Source: Microbacterium invictum
GTDB taxonomy: Bacteria; Actinomycetota; Actinomycetes; Actinomycetales; Microbacteriaceae
Assembly (NCBI RefSeq): GCF_014197265.1
Contig: NZ_JACIFH010000001.1
Coordinates: forward strand, 3,516,261-3,580,260
DNA length: 64,000 bases
Direction of reading: 5' to 3'
In this document: piece after piece, positions 7,905 through 17,538 of the stretch
Numbering within the stretch: position 1 is the first letter of the stretch
Layout of the letters: every line of letters starts with the position of its first letter
Program-made: the position numbers and the translations under genes
The notes under the pieces: generated by a model
The model's database searches: none
Told to the model about the DNA's origin: nothing
Seen by the model: only the letters and a program-made list of their open reading frames with translations

Positions 7905-8960
7905 GTGAGCGACGGCGAGCGACCCGGCGGCGGGGTCGAAAGGAGCGGCGGGGCGGAGAAGAATCGCAGCGCCACGATCTTCGACGTCGCGCGCCTGGCC
8001 GGTGTGTCGCACCAGACCGTCTCGCGCGTGTTGAACAACCTCCCGAACGTCCGCCCGGCCACCCGCGAACGCGTTGAGAAGGCCATCCGCCAACTGCGGT
8101 ACGTGCCCTCGCAGGCGGCGCGGGCACTCGTGACACGGCGGTCGCGCACCCTCGGGATGCTCGCCACCGGGCTGCCCGATTACGGACCGGCGAGCGTCCT
8201 GCTCGCCGTCACGGAGTCGGCCCGAACCGCCGGCTACGCCGTGATATCGACGAATCTCGTGGCGGCCGATGGTCCCGCCCTCCGGTCGGCCGCCGAGATG
8301 CTGGTGCGTCAGAACGTCGAGGCGATCGTGTTGGTGGCGGCCGAGCGTGCGGCCCTCGACGCGTTCGACGGCGACGAGCTGGGCGTGCCGATGATCGCGG
8401 TCGCCTCCGAAGCGCGCGGACGGGCGCCGCGGGTCACCGTCGACCAGTACGAAGGGGCCCGGGCGGCTGTCTCCCACCTGCTCGAGCTCGGGCACCGCGA
8501 CATCCGGCACATCGCAGGACCGATCGATTCGATGGATGCCGCGGAGCGCGTCCGCGGCTGGCGCGACAGGTTGAGCGAGGTCGGACTCCAGGCGGCCGAG
8601 CCGGCGCGCGGCGACTGGTCGCCCGAATCCGGGTTCCGCATCGGCGCCCGGCTGCGGGCGGCCGAGGCGCCGAGCGCGCTGTTCGTGGCGAACGACCAGA
8701 TGGCACTGGGAGTGCTGCACGCGCTGCACGCGGCCGGGCTGCGGGTGCCCGACGACGTGAGCGTGGTCGGCTTCGACGACATCCCCGAGGCCGCGCACTT
8801 CTCGCCCCCGCTCACGACGGTGCGGCAGGACTTCGCCGGTCTCGGCCGCGACGCCATGGCCGCCGTCCTCGTCATGCTCGACGACGCGCGCCCCGACTCC
8901 CTGCCGCCGGCTCGGCGGCCGCAGCTCGTCGTGCGGGCCAGTACCGCGCCGGTCGGCTGA
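7905..8960 (+). CDS. LacI family transcriptional regulator
   Basis: This 351-aa LacI/GalR repressor follows the pentose transporter. The DNA-binding head is at about residues 27-50 (IFDVARLAGVSHQTVSRVLN) with the hinge region SQAARALVTRRSRTLG. The sensor domain contains IRHIAGPIDSMDAAERVRGW, ALFVANDQMALGVLHAL and VVGFDDIPEAAHFSPPLTTV. The GTG at 7905 has no strong Shine-Dalgarno sequence, and an N-terminal tail of about 25 residues precedes the helix-turn-helix, so the start is tentative. The gene at 9245 is a paralogue (shared VSxQTVSRV and PxxRPATR), perhaps a duplication with each copy serving one of the two nearby operons. Confidence 0.9.
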   Translation: MSDGERPGGGVERSGGAEKNRSATIFDVARLAGVSHQTVSRVLNNLPNVRPATRERVEKAIRQLRYVPSQAARALVTRRSRTLGMLATGLPDYGPASVLLAVTESARTAGYAVISTNLVAADGPALRSAAEMLVRQNVEAIVLVAAERAALDAFDGDELGVPMIAVASEARGRAPRVTVDQYEGARAAVSHLLELGHRDIRHIAGPIDSMDAAERVRGWRDRLSEVGLQAAEPARGDWSPESGFRIGARLRAAEAPSALFVANDQMALGVLHALHAAGLRVPDDVSVVGFDDIPEAAHFSPPLTTVRQDFAGLGRDAMAAVLVMLDDARPDSLPPARRPQLVVRASTAPVG

Positions 8961-8967
8961 GCCGGCT

Positions 8968-9003
8968 GGCTGGGCCGGCGGGCTCGGCTGGGCCGGCGGG
9001 CTC
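8968..9003. repeat. Perfect 18-bp tandem repeat, two copies
   Basis: GGCTGGGCCGGCGGGCTC occurs twice without interruption (8968-8985 and 8986-9003), just past the LacI stop codon. It is probably slippage-generated. Confidence 0.85.
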
Positions 9004-9040
9004 ACGGTCGCCGGCTGACGGCGTCCGCGCGCGAGGCTTG

Positions 9041-9093
9041 AGTCGACTCTCCGGCCGGGTATCCGGCATCCATTCCCGGTCTCGGCGCCCACT
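9041..9093. repeat. 53-bp palindromic intergenic repeat, copy 1
   Basis: This diverged member of the 53-bp repeat family has the core CCGGGTATCCGGCATCCATT and a right end close to GCGCCAACT, but a degraded left arm (AGTCGACTC in place of AGTTGGCGC). It lies in the gene-free stretch 8961-9244 between the two LacI genes. Confidence 0.65.
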
Positions 9094-9244
9094 GAGCAGT
9101 CGCCCCGCGTGCAGAGTGGACGCTCCGGCCGTCAAGTCTGTTGCGCAGCGCGTTGTCGAGGGAGCTTCTCGCACGGGTACTCGCATCCATCGCCGTGAGG
9201 CCACGTTTGTCACCGGAACGTGATCGGGTGCGAAGCTGATCTCC

Positions 9245-10261
9245 ATGACACAACGGCCAGCGATGACGACGCACGCCAACGCGACCGGGCGCCGGGTCGG
9301 CATGCGCGATGTCGCCGCGCTCGCCGGGGTCTCGACGCAGACCGTCTCGCGCGTGATCAACGACCACCCCAACATTCGGCCGGCTACACGGGCGCGTGTG
9401 CTCGAGGCGATGGCATCCATCGGCTATCGCATCAACAATGCGGCGCGTGCGCTCGGCACGGCCACCACCCGCACGCTTGGGGTCATCGCTTCGGATGCCG
9501 CGCTGTACGGGCCGTCCGCCGGCATCGTGGCGTTGGACGGGGCCGCCCGCGCGGCGGACCGCTGGATCGCCACCGCCTATGCCGACGCGGCTGACGCCGA
9601 CTCCGTCACCACGGCCGTCGAGCGGCTGCTGACCCAGGGCATCGACGGGATCATCGTGCTCGCCCCACATGCCCGGACGCTCGAACTGGTGCGGGCCGCG
9701 GTGCCGCACGTTCCGGTCGCGGCGCTTCACTCCGCGCTGGGCGCCCAGCGTCAATCCGAGGGCGCCGCACTCGCCGTCGACCACCTGGTCTCGCTCGGGC
9801 ATCGCCGCATCGCGCGGCTGTCGGGGCCGGCCGACTGGCTTGAGGCGTCGGCGCGGGACCGCGGCGTCGACGAGGCACTGGCGCGTCACGGGCTGGATGC
9901 CGGTGTGTGCTGGGAGGGGGACTGGCGCACGGTCACCGGTGCACAGCTCGCACCGGATGTCGCGGCAGCCGTGCGCGCATCCGGAGGCCCGACGGCGATC
10001 GTCGTCGCCAACGATCAGATGGCGCTGGGGCTGATCGCGGGGCTGGATGCCGCGGGCATCGACGTCCCTTCCGCGCTCAGTGTCACGGGGTTCGACGACA
10101 ACCCCGACGCCGCGTATTACCGTCCCGCGCTGACGACGGTGCGCCTCGACCTGGTCGGCGAGGCGCACCGTGCCGTCGCCGAGGCGCTCGGGCTTCCGCA
10201 GGCTGCCGACCCGGCATCTCCTCGCCTCGTGACCCGAGCCTCGACCGCTGCACCCGCCTGA
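9245..10261 (+). CDS. LacI family transcriptional regulator
   Basis: This 338-aa LacI/GalR repressor lies upstream of the kinase/isomerase genes. The helix-turn-helix is MRDVAALAGVSTQTVSRVIN (about residues 20-39), followed by NPxxRPATRARVLEAM-like helices and the hinge NNAARALGTA. The sensor region has GLIAGLDAAGIDVPSALSVTGFDD. ATG at 9245 is used; an ATG six codons in (9263) is possible. The palindrome TGTTACCGGTAACA about 300 bases downstream of its stop is a plausible target, so it may be the AraR equivalent controlling the kinase and isomerase. That is inferred from position. Confidence 0.9.
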   Translation: MTQRPAMTTHANATGRRVGMRDVAALAGVSTQTVSRVINDHPNIRPATRARVLEAMASIGYRINNAARALGTATTRTLGVIASDAALYGPSAGIVALDGAARAADRWIATAYADAADADSVTTAVERLLTQGIDGIIVLAPHARTLELVRAAVPHVPVAALHSALGAQRQSEGAALAVDHLVSLGHRRIARLSGPADWLEASARDRGVDEALARHGLDAGVCWEGDWRTVTGAQLAPDVAAAVRASGGPTAIVVANDQMALGLIAGLDAAGIDVPSALSVTGFDDNPDAAYYRPALTTVRLDLVGEAHRAVAEALGLPQAADPASPRLVTRASTAAPA

Positions 10262-10390
10262 CGGCGCGGGCCGCCTGGGGTTGTCTGGCTGTCCAGGTGG
10301 GCGTGATCTTCGATGGTCGACACGGGCTCTGCCTGGTTGTCTCGGTCGGCCTGGCCTGCGCCACGTTGCCCCGGTCAGCCCTGTGCCGGA

Positions 10391-10452
10391 GTTCGGTTGG
10401 CGCGCCGGCCGGAAATGAGCGCTCAGTTTCCCGCGCACGCGCCCACCGAACG
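10391..10452. repeat. Imperfect 62-bp palindrome related to the intergenic repeat
   Basis: GTTCGGTTGGCGCG at the left and CGCGCCCACCGAAC at the right are near-complementary. The centre holds TGAGCGCTCA, itself a perfect palindrome flanked by GGAAA and TTTCC. The ends resemble the 53-bp repeat (GGTTGGCGC), but the interior differs. It lies with another repeat copy in the 357-base region 10262-10618, which otherwise holds the kinase operator. Confidence 0.55.
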
Positions 10453-10468
10453 AGACCTATCGCAGCTC

Positions 10469-10521
10469 AGTTGGCCCGTTGGCCGGGTATCTGGCGTCCA
10501 TTCCCGGCGGGAGCGCCAACT
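10469..10521. repeat. 53-bp palindromic intergenic repeat, copy 2
   Basis: It begins AGTTGGCCCG and ends GAGCGCCAACT, with the core CCGGGTATCTGGCGTCCATT. Same length as the other members of the family and in the same orientation as the copies at 9041 and 37502. Confidence 0.8.
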
Positions 10522-10564
10522 CCCCGGGGCCGGCCCGAGATCCATCCACGTGGCATCCATCCCT

Positions 10565-10578
10565 TGTTACCGGTAACA
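10565..10578 (+). promoter_or_regulatory. LacI-family operator upstream of the FGGY kinase
   Basis: TGTTACCGGTAACA is a perfect 14-bp palindrome with the central CG typical of LacI-family operators, 40 bases before the kinase start codon. Its sequence differs from the TGAGCGCTAACA sites before the transporter, suggesting a different repressor for each operon. Confidence 0.72.
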
Positions 10579-10618
10579 TGATGCGCGAAGCGCCTGCACG
10601 CGACCAATGGAGGAACCC

Positions 10619-12343
10619 GTGACCACCCCCGACTCCCAGACCGGCGGGCAACCGGCAGACCAGGCGACACCGGCAGACCAGGCGACCCGGGCTATCCGCG
10701 ACGGCCGCACGACTCTGGGCATCGAGCTCGGGTCCACGCGCATCAAGGCCTGCCTCATCGATGTCGATGACCCGACCACGATCCTCGCGGTGGGCAGCCA
10801 CGCGTGGGAGAACGAGTTCGTCGATCGGCTCTGGACCTACCCGATGGATGCCGTGTGGTCGGGCTTGCAGGCCGCTTTCGCCGACCTGGTGGCCGACGTC
10901 GAGCAGCGTCACGGCGTGCGCCCCGAGACGTTCGGCGCCATCGGCATCTCGGCCATGATGCACGGCTACCTCGCGTTCGACGAGGCGGGCGAACTGCTCG
11001 TGCCGTTCCGCACCTGGCGCAACACCAACACCGGACCCGCCGCCGCAGAGCTGACCGAGCTGTTCGGCGTGAACATTCCGCTGCGCTGGTCGATCGCGCA
11101 CCTGCACCAGGCCGCGCTCGACGGCGAGGCGCACGTGCCGCACATCGCGTCGATCACGACCCTCGCCGGCTACGTGCACACCGCGCTCACCGGCCGCAAG
11201 GTGCTCGGCATCGGCGACGCGTCGGGCATGTTCCCGATCGACTCGGCGACCCGCGACTACGACGCCGAACTGCTGGCTCGCTATGACGAGCAGGCCGTGC
11301 TGCCGGCGCCGCTGCGCGAACTGCTGCCCGAAGTGCTCGTCGCGGGGGTGGATGCCGGAACCCTCACCGCCGCCGGCGCAGCCCTGCTCGATCCGACCGG
11401 CGCGCTGCGCCCCGGCATTGCGCTGTGCCCGCCCGAGGGTGATGCCGGCACGGGGATGGTCGCGACCAATGCGGTCGCCCCGCGCACCGGAAATGTCAGC
11501 GCCGGCACCAGCATCTTCGCGATGGTCGTGCTCGAGCGGCCGCTCCGGCACACCCACCACGAGCTCGACCTCGTGACCACTCCCGCGGGCGATGCCGTGG
11601 CAATGGTCCACTGCAACAACGGCGCCAGTGAGCTCGCGGCGTGGGCCGGGATGTTCGGACGATTCGCTGCGGCATCCGGAACCCCGATCGACCAGGATGC
11701 CGTGTTCGACGTCCTGCTGCGCGAAGCACTCGAGGGCGATGCCGACGCCGGGGGACTGCTGGCCTACAACCACCTCGCCGGCGAGCCCATCGCCGGGCTG
11801 ACCGAGGGGCGTCCGCTGTTCGTGCGCACGCCCGACAGCTCGTTCACGCTCGCCAACGCCATGCGCGCGCAGCTGTACGGCGTGTTCGGCACGCTCGCGC
11901 TCGGCATGCGCGTGCTCACCGACGGGGGCGACGATGCGACGAACGCAGCCGGCGCTCACGGCGATCGCGGCGCGGCCGGCGAGGGCGTCGCGATCGACCG
12001 GCTCTTCGCGCACGGCGGCATGTTCCGCACCGCGGGTGTCGCGCAGCGCTTCCTCGCGGGCGCGCTCGATGCCCCCGTGGCCGTCGGCGAGACGGCGTCG
12101 GAAGGCGGCGCGTGGGGGATCGCCGTGCTGGCCGCGTTCCTGGCATCCATCACCGGGGTGGCAACCGCCACCGGCGCGGCCACCAGCCCCGACCTGACCG
12201 ACTACCTCGACCAGACCGTCTTCGCCGACGCCCGCATCGAGGTCGCCTCGCCCGACCCGGCCGACGTCGCCGGGTTCGCCGCGTACCTCGACCGCTACCG
12301 CGCGGGCCTCGCGATCGAAGCCGCCGCGGTCTCGGTACTCTGA
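10619..12343 (+). CDS. FGGY-family carbohydrate kinase, probable ribulokinase
   Basis: This 574-aa sugar kinase precedes L-arabinose isomerase, so its likely reaction is ATP-dependent phosphorylation of L-ribulose. The N-terminal ATPase-fold motif is [17 protein letters not shown]; later motifs include [20 protein letters not shown], the [13 protein letters not shown] phosphate loop region and [10 protein letters not shown] near the C-terminus. These differ from classical AraB (GxDFGTxSxR), so it looks like a non-orthologous kinase subfamily often labelled xylulokinase. GTG at 10619 is chosen because GGAGG sits at 10609-10613; the upstream ATG at 10607 overlaps that site. A LacI-type palindrome lies just upstream. 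Confidence 0.85.
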   Translation: MTTPDSQTGGQPADQATPADQATRAIRDGRTTLGIELGSTRIKACLIDVDDPTTILAVGSHAWENEFVDRLWTYPMDAVWSGLQAAFADLVADVEQRHGVRPETFGAIGISAMMHGYLAFDEAGELLVPFRTWRNTNTGPAAAELTELFGVNIPLRWSIAHLHQAALDGEAHVPHIASITTLAGYVHTALTGRKVLGIGDASGMFPIDSATRDYDAELLARYDEQAVLPAPLRELLPEVLVAGVDAGTLTAAGAALLDPTGALRPGIALCPPEGDAGTGMVATNAVAPRTGNVSAGTSIFAMVVLERPLRHTHHELDLVTTPAGDAVAMVHCNNGASELAAWAGMFGRFAAASGTPIDQDAVFDVLLREALEGDADAGGLLAYNHLAGEPIAGLTEGRPLFVRTPDSSFTLANAMRAQLYGVFGTLALGMRVLTDGGDDATNAAGAHGDRGAAGEGVAIDRLFAHGGMFRTAGVAQRFLAGALDAPVAVGETASEGGAWGIAVLAAFLASITGVATATGAATSPDLTDYLDQTVFADARIEVASPDPADVAGFAAYLDRYRAGLAIEAAAVSVL

Positions 12344-12384
12344 CCCGCTTCACTCGCCCAACGACCGCCTGCAAAGGACTTTCC

Positions 12385-13887
12385 ATGACTTTCCACACCT
12401 CGCTCGATCGCTACACCGTCTGGTTCGCGACCGGCAGCCAGCACCTCTACGGCGAAGAGACGCTGCGGCAGGTCGCCGCGCAGTCGCAGGAAGTGGTCGC
12501 GGGCCTTGCGGGCCTGCCCGTGACCATCGAGTGGAAGCCGGTGCTGACCGACTCCGACGCGATCCGCCGGCTCGCCCTCGAGGCCAACGCCGACGACAAG
12601 GTCATCGGCGTCATCGCGTGGATGCACACGTTCAGCCCCGCCAAGATGTGGATCAGCGGTCTCGACGCGCTGCGCAAGCCGCTGCTGCACCTGCACACGC
12701 AAGCCAACGTCGAGCTGCCGTGGGCCGACATCGACTTCGACTTCATGAACCTCAACCAGGCCGCGCACGGCGACCGCGAGTTCGGATACATCCAGACGCG
12801 GCTCGGCGTGCCGCGCAAGACCGTCGTCGGTCACGTCTCGAACCCGGCGGTGCGCCAGCAGGTCGAGGACTGGCAGCGTGCGGCGGCCGGATGGCAGGCG
12901 GTGCGCACGCTGAAGCTCGCGCGCTTCGGCGACAACATGCGCTACGTCGCGGTCACCGAGGGCGACAAGACCGAGGCCGAACTGCGGTTCGGCGTGCAGG
13001 TGAACACGTGGGGCGTGAACGAGCTGGCCGACGCCGTGGCACAGGCCACCGACGCGCAGATCGACGCCCTGGTGCACACGTACCTTGAGGAGTACGACGT
13101 GGCACCCGAGCTGCATCCCGGCGCCGAACGTCACCAGTCGCTGCGCGACGGTGCGGCGATCGAGGTCGGTCTGCGTTCGTTCCTCGAGGCGGGCGGGTTC
13201 GGCGCGTTCACCACGAGCTTCGAAGACCTCGGCGAGCTGACGCAGCTGCCGGGGCTGGCCGTGCAGCGCCTCATGGCCGAGGGCTACGGGTTCGGCGCCG
13301 AGGGCGACTGGAAGACGGCGATCCTCGTACGGGTCGCGAACGTCATGGGCGCGGGCCTGCCCGGCGGCGCGAGCCTCATGGAGGATTACACCTACGACCT
13401 CGTCGCGGGAGACGAGAAGATCCTCGGCGCGCACATGCTCGAGGTCGCCCCGTCGCTGACCACCGCCAAGCCGCGCCTCGAAGTGCACCCGCTGGGTATC
13501 GGCGGCAAGGACGACCCGGTGCGCCTGGTGTTCACCGCCGACCCCGGCCCCGCGCTCGTGGTGGCGATGAGTGACATGCGCGACCGCTTCCGACTGGTCG
13601 CGAACGTCGTGGAGAACGTCGACGCGCCCGATCTGCCACAGCTGCCGGTGGGTCGCGCGGTGTGGAAGCCGGCTCCGGATTTCCAGACCAGCGCCGCGGC
13701 GTGGCTCATCGCCGGTGCCGCGCACCATACTGTGATGACGACCGCCGTCGGCATCGAGGTCTTCCGCGACTTCGCCGAGATCGCCGGCACCGAGCTGCTG
13801 GTGATCGACGACGACACGACGGTTCGCGGATTCCAGAAGGAAGTCCGCTGGAACCAGGCTTACTACCGACTCGCTCAAGGACTCTGA
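12385..13887 (+). CDS. araA: L-arabinose isomerase
   Basis: This 500-aa enzyme interconverts L-arabinose and L-ribulose and needs Mn2+ in this family. It starts [25 protein letters not shown], the standard AraA N-terminus, and continues with [33 protein letters not shown] and [15 protein letters not shown]. Metal-ligand regions are present: [15 protein letters not shown] (Glu), MEDYTYDL (Glu), and the His residues in [11 protein letters not shown] and [13 protein letters not shown]. Length matches the family. AAAGGA precedes the ATG at 12385. It follows the kinase by 41 bases and precedes an aldose epimerase by three, forming a kinase-isomerase-epimerase operon; ribulose-phosphate 4-epimerase is not in the window. 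Confidence 0.96.
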   Translation: MTFHTSLDRYTVWFATGSQHLYGEETLRQVAAQSQEVVAGLAGLPVTIEWKPVLTDSDAIRRLALEANADDKVIGVIAWMHTFSPAKMWISGLDALRKPLLHLHTQANVELPWADIDFDFMNLNQAAHGDREFGYIQTRLGVPRKTVVGHVSNPAVRQQVEDWQRAAAGWQAVRTLKLARFGDNMRYVAVTEGDKTEAELRFGVQVNTWGVNELADAVAQATDAQIDALVHTYLEEYDVAPELHPGAERHQSLRDGAAIEVGLRSFLEAGGFGAFTTSFEDLGELTQLPGLAVQRLMAEGYGFGAEGDWKTAILVRVANVMGAGLPGGASLMEDYTYDLVAGDEKILGAHMLEVAPSLTTAKPRLEVHPLGIGGKDDPVRLVFTADPGPALVVAMSDMRDRFRLVANVVENVDAPDLPQLPVGRAVWKPAPDFQTSAAAWLIAGAAHHTVMTTAVGIEVFRDFAEIAGTELLVIDDDTTVRGFQKEVRWNQAYYRLAQGL

Positions 13888-13890
13888 TCT

Positions 13891-14844
13891 ATGGCACGCA
13901 CCTCGCTGACCGGTACGCAGTACACCCTCCGGGCGGGTGACTACGAGGCCGTCATCGCGAGCGTCGGCGCGTCGCTGCGCGCGCTGCGCCACGGCGACCG
14001 CGACCTCGTGGTGCCGTTCGACGCCGACCAGGTGCGCCCCGCCTACCGCGGAGCGACGCTCGTGCCGTGGCCGAACCGGATCGTCGACGGGCGATACGAG
14101 CTGGGCGACACGACGTATCAGGTGCCGCTGACCGAACCCGAGCGCCACCATGCGCTCCACGGCCTCGGAGCATGGCTGGACTACGAGGCCATCGACCGCG
14201 ACACCGACGCGGTGACGCTCCGGGCGAGCATCGAAGCCCAGACTGGATACCCCTGGCGCCTGTGCATCGAGACGACATTCGCGCTCGGCGCGGACGGACT
14301 CACCCAGACGGTGCGCGCGACCAACGAGTCGGGCGACGCACCCGCGCCGTTCGGCACCGGCCCGCATCCGTACCTCGTGGCCGGACCGGGCGCGCTCGAC
14401 TCGTGGACGTTCGAGCTGCCCGCCGCGCAGGTGCTCGACGTGACGCCCGACCGGCTGTCACCGGTGGCTCTGCACCCGGTGGAGGGGTTGGATGCCACGC
14501 GCTTCGACTACCGGGATCCGCGCACGCTCGGTGCCGTCGAGATCGACCACGCCTACACCGGGCTGATCCGCGCCGCCGACGGCACCGCCACCGTGCGCCT
14601 GACCGACCCGTCCGGGACGGGCGTGGAGATGGTGTGGGATGCCGCGTGCCCGTGGGTCCAGGTTCACACGGCCGACCTGCCCGCCGGCCCCGGTACCCCG
14701 GGCCACCGCGCGGGCCTCGCGGTCGAGCCGATGACGTGCGCGCCCGACGCGTTCAACGCCGACCGGTACGACTACGACACGGGGCTGCTGCTGATCGAGC
14801 CCGGTGCGACCCGCGCCGCCTCCTGGCGCATCGCCGCCCTCTGA
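13891..14844 (+). CDS. Aldose 1-epimerase family protein
   Basis: This 317-aa galactose-mutarotase-like enzyme probably interconverts alpha and beta anomers of the imported pentose so the isomerase receives its preferred form. Family marks are LVPFDADQVRPAYRGATLVPWPNRI, the catalytic-region ERHHALHGLG (His), GPHPYLVAG (His) and the late Glu in GLAVEPMTCAPDAFN. It starts three bases after araA stops, so it is co-transcribed. Terminated by a hairpin at 14852-14883. Confidence 0.88.
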   Translation: MARTSLTGTQYTLRAGDYEAVIASVGASLRALRHGDRDLVVPFDADQVRPAYRGATLVPWPNRIVDGRYELGDTTYQVPLTEPERHHALHGLGAWLDYEAIDRDTDAVTLRASIEAQTGYPWRLCIETTFALGADGLTQTVRATNESGDAPAPFGTGPHPYLVAGPGALDSWTFELPAAQVLDVTPDRLSPVALHPVEGLDATRFDYRDPRTLGAVEIDHAYTGLIRAADGTATVRLTDPSGTGVEMVWDAACPWVQVHTADLPAGPGTPGHRAGLAVEPMTCAPDAFNADRYDYDTGLLLIEPGATRAASWRIAAL

Positions 14845-14851
14845 GCCACGT

Positions 14852-14883
14852 CCGCGACGCGACTCAGTGGCTGCGCGTCGCGG
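14852..14883. terminator. Bidirectional hairpin terminator
   Basis: CCGCGACGCG (14852-14861) and CGCGTCGCGG (14874-14883) form a perfect 10-bp stem with a 12-base loop, between two convergent genes. No T-run is present, as is common in high-GC actinomycetes. Confidence 0.7.
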
Positions 14884-15084
14884 TCAGGCGTCGTCGCGCA
14901 GGTCTTCCTTGATCTCGTTGCGCTTCTCGACGGAATCCCTCTCGGCCTCGGCCTTCTTGACGTTGGCGTCCGCCTTCATCTCGTCGACCTTGTCGCCGAT
15001 GCGATCGGTGGTGTCCTCCCAGGTCTCCTTGACCTTGTCACCGGCCGCTTCGGCAACCTCTTTCGCGTCATCCATGAAACCCAT
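14884..15084 (-). CDS. Small hydrophilic CsbD/LEA-like stress protein
   Basis: This 66-aa, highly charged, cysteine-free protein (MGFMDDAKEVAEAAGDKVKE..., rich in Lys, Glu, Asp) is predicted to be one amphipathic helix. Composition and length resemble CsbD-like or LEA-type stress proteins, but no diagnostic motif is certain. The ATG at 15084 is selected over an upstream ATG because GAGGAG lies eight bases before it. Confidence 0.7.
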   Translation of the reverse strand: MGFMDDAKEVAEAAGDKVKETWEDTTDRIGDKVDEMKADANVKKAEAERDSVEKRNEIKEDLRDDA

Positions 15085-15124
15085 GTCGGCACTCCTCTCG
15101 TGATTCACGTGCGTGCCACGCTAG

Positions 15125-15619
15125 GTGGACAGGATCGCGAAGTCACGGGGGTTGTCGCTGTCTGAGCGGTGTGATAACCACGGAATCACGCGCTTCGAGA
15201 CCGAACTCTTCCTGTCCGGCAACAACACCGGCATCGAGGTGCCGCCCGACCTCGTCGAAGCCCTCGGCGCCGGCAGACGGCCGCCGGTCGTGGTGATCGT
15301 CAACGGGTTCGAGTACCGTTCGACGATCGCGGTGATGGGTGGGAAGTACCTGATCCCGTTCTCGTCCGACAAGCGCGCCGCCACGGGACTGCACGGCGGC
15401 GACCCCATCACCGTCGACCTCGAACTCGACACCGCACCGCGCACCGTCGACGTGCCCGATGACCTCTCTGCTGCGCTCGACGCGGCAGGTGCCCGAGTGG
15501 CGTTCGACGCCCTCGCGCCCAGCGCGCGCAAGGCCCACGCCACCAACGTCGAGGGCGCGAAGGCCGCCGAGACGCGCGAGCGCCGCATCGCGGCCATCGT
15601 CGCGAAACTCTCGGCCTGA
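15125..15619 (+). CDS. DUF1905/YdeI-like protein
   Basis: This protein of about 164 aa has two parts. Residues 22-118 match the DUF1905 pattern (FETELFLSGNNTGIEVP, GGKYLIPFSSDKRA, GGDPITVDLELDTAPRTVDVP). The C-terminus (FDALAPSARKAHATNVEGAK) is the YdeI/OmdA-type helical segment, a family linked to bacteriocin protection in enterics. The GTG at 15125 has no good ribosome-binding site, and a TTG at 15152 is possible; homologues typically start close to FETELFLSG, so the first 20 residues are doubtful. Molecular role is unknown. Confidence 0.8.
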   Translation: MDRIAKSRGLSLSERCDNHGITRFETELFLSGNNTGIEVPPDLVEALGAGRRPPVVVIVNGFEYRSTIAVMGGKYLIPFSSDKRAATGLHGGDPITVDLELDTAPRTVDVPDDLSAALDAAGARVAFDALAPSARKAHATNVEGAKAAETRERRIAAIVAKLSA

Positions 15620-15625
15620 ACGCTG

Positions 15626-17527
15626 TCAGCTGACGCTCTCGCCGGACGTGTCGCTCGGCGGTGTTCCGCCCTCTCCCGGTCCGCCGCTCGGGGGAGTGCC
15701 GCCAGTGCCGCCGGGCGGCATCCCGCCCTCACCGGGAGTTCCACCTTCACCGCCGGGCATGCCCCGGCCACCGCCGGGCATGCCACCACCAGGACCCATC
15801 CCGGACGACGTCTGCTCACCGGCGACCGCTGTGGCCACCGTCGTCGACCCGGCGCTCCCGGCCTCGGCGAGGCCGCCCGCGATCGCGGTGCCGACGGTGC
15901 CGCCGGACGCCAGGGTGTAGGTGTCGCCGTTGGTCAGCTCCGCGGACGTGTACACGACGCTCGCGACCTGCTTCGAGGTGGTGAACGAGGCCAGCGCCGT
16001 GCCGGACGCGTCGACGATGGTGAGCACCTCGCCGGCCGAGGCCGTGCCGTTCAGCGTGAACTGCACCGACGCCTGGTCGGAGTCGGCCATGGGCGCGACC
16101 GCCATCCCCGACGACCCGGCCGCGAGCAGCGTTCCGCCGGCGATGGTCATGCCGCCGTCGGAGTCGAGGGCCCCGTTGCCGTTGTTCGTGGGGCCGTTCA
16201 CGACGACGGTGCCGCCGGTCTGAGTGATGCCGTTCTGATTGACGTCGAGCCCGTCGCCGTCGGCGTCGACGACGAGTGTGCCGCCGCTGATGATCAGGGT
16301 CAGCTCGGCGGTGCCTTCGTCGGGTGCCGACACGTTGACACCGTCGTCGCTGCTGCTGACCGAGATGTCACCGCCGGTGATCGTGATCTGACCGGCTTCG
16401 AGACCCTCGACCGAGTCGGTGACGGTGACTTCGCCGGCGCTGATGACCAGCTGGTTCTCGGCCTTCACACCGTCGTCGCCGGTGGCCACTGTGACCGCCG
16501 CGCCGGAGAGGTGGATGTACGCATCCGTGTTGATGGCGTCGTCGGCGGCGTCGAGTTCGATCGTGCCCCCCTCGAACACCGCGATGACACCGGCGGAGAT
16601 GCCTTTCGCACCGTCGTCGGGGCTGCCCACGCCCGCACCGCCGTCGGCGGTCACGGTGACCGTGCCGCCGGTGGTCACGACGTCGGTGAACGCGTCGATG
16701 CCCTCGTCGCCGCTTGTCACGGAGATGGTGCCGCCCTCGATCGACACGTAGCCGCGGTCGGCGTCTTCCTCATTGTCGGCCTTCAGACCGTCGCCACCGG
16801 CGGTGATGGTGATGTCGCCGTCGCGGATGACGAGGTAATCCTTGCCGTGGATGCCGTCGTCAGCGGCATCCACGTCGATCGTTCCCGACTGCATCACCAG
16901 GCCGTCGGTCGAGGTGATGCCGTCGTTGCCGTTCCCGGTGACGGTCAGCGAACCGTCGCCCGTGATGGTGAGGTCGGCCTTGCTGTGCAGCGCGGCGTTC
17001 GCGTCGGCGTCTTCGGCGTAGCTGTCGGCGTCGGCGAGGCTGTTGGCCGAACCGTCGGCAAGGATCACGAGAGCCTCGTCGGCGGCCTGGATGTCGATCG
17101 CGGCGCCCGCATCGGTGTCGATGTCGACGCCGTCGAGCACGAGGCGCACCTGGCCCTCGACGGTCGAATTCACGACGATCTGGCCGGAATAGTCGCCGCT
17201 GAGGACATAGGTGCCGGCGGTGGAGATCATGACGCTCGCCCCGTCCACCGCAGCGCCCTCGCCGGTCACGGTCGCCGAGGCGCCCGACAGGGCGATGGTG
17301 GTCGCCCCGGCGGCGTCCCACTCGTCGTCGTCGGCTTTGTCATGGGTTTCCTGGTTGGCGGCGAGCACGTCGGCGGCGCTCTGCTGTGCGCCGGTGCCGT
17401 CGGCGGTCTGCGCAACCGTGGACGCGTCGTCGGTGGTACTGACCGCGGTGCAGCCGACGAGGGTGAGGGCCAGAGCGAAGGCCGGTGCGGCCACGAGCCA
17501 CAATCGGCGGGGGGTGGGGGCGGTCAT
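15626..17527 (-). CDS. Secreted beta-helix carbohydrate-binding-type lipoprotein
   Basis: This 633-aa lipoprotein has a signal peptide ending LTLVGC (Cys26). Most of the mature part is a right-handed beta-helix-like array of repeated GDxxITxGGDGxKADN / GGTISVTSGDEGIDA rungs (roughly residues 110-480), very rich in Asp and Gly and lacking Cys. This is the Cthe_2159/DUF4353 type, some members of which bind polygalacturonate or cellulose with calcium. The last 60 residues are a Gly-Pro-rich tail (GGGMPGGGRGMPGGEGG). AAAGGA precedes the ATG at 17527. It lies downstream of VTC- and DUF4956-domain genes on the same strand, so the three probably act together at the cell surface. Confidence 0.85.
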   Translation of the reverse strand: MTAPTPRRLWLVAAPAFALALTLVGCTAVSTTDDASTVAQTADGTGAQQSAADVLAANQETHDKADDDEWDAAGATTIALSGASATVTGEGAAVDGASVMISTAGTYVLSGDYSGQIVVNSTVEGQVRLVLDGVDIDTDAGAAIDIQAADEALVILADGSANSLADADSYAEDADANAALHSKADLTITGDGSLTVTGNGNDGITSTDGLVMQSGTIDVDAADDGIHGKDYLVIRDGDITITAGGDGLKADNEEDADRGYVSIEGGTISVTSGDEGIDAFTDVVTTGGTVTVTADGGAGVGSPDDGAKGISAGVIAVFEGGTIELDAADDAINTDAYIHLSGAAVTVATGDDGVKAENQLVISAGEVTVTDSVEGLEAGQITITGGDISVSSSDDGVNVSAPDEGTAELTLIISGGTLVVDADGDGLDVNQNGITQTGGTVVVNGPTNNGNGALDSDGGMTIAGGTLLAAGSSGMAVAPMADSDQASVQFTLNGTASAGEVLTIVDASGTALASFTTSKQVASVVYTSAELTNGDTYTLASGGTVGTAIAGGLAEAGSAGSTTVATAVAGEQTSSGMGPGGGMPGGGRGMPGGEGGTPGEGGMPPGGTGGTPPSGGPGEGGTPPSDTSGESVS

Positions 17528-17538
17528 GGATGGTCCTT

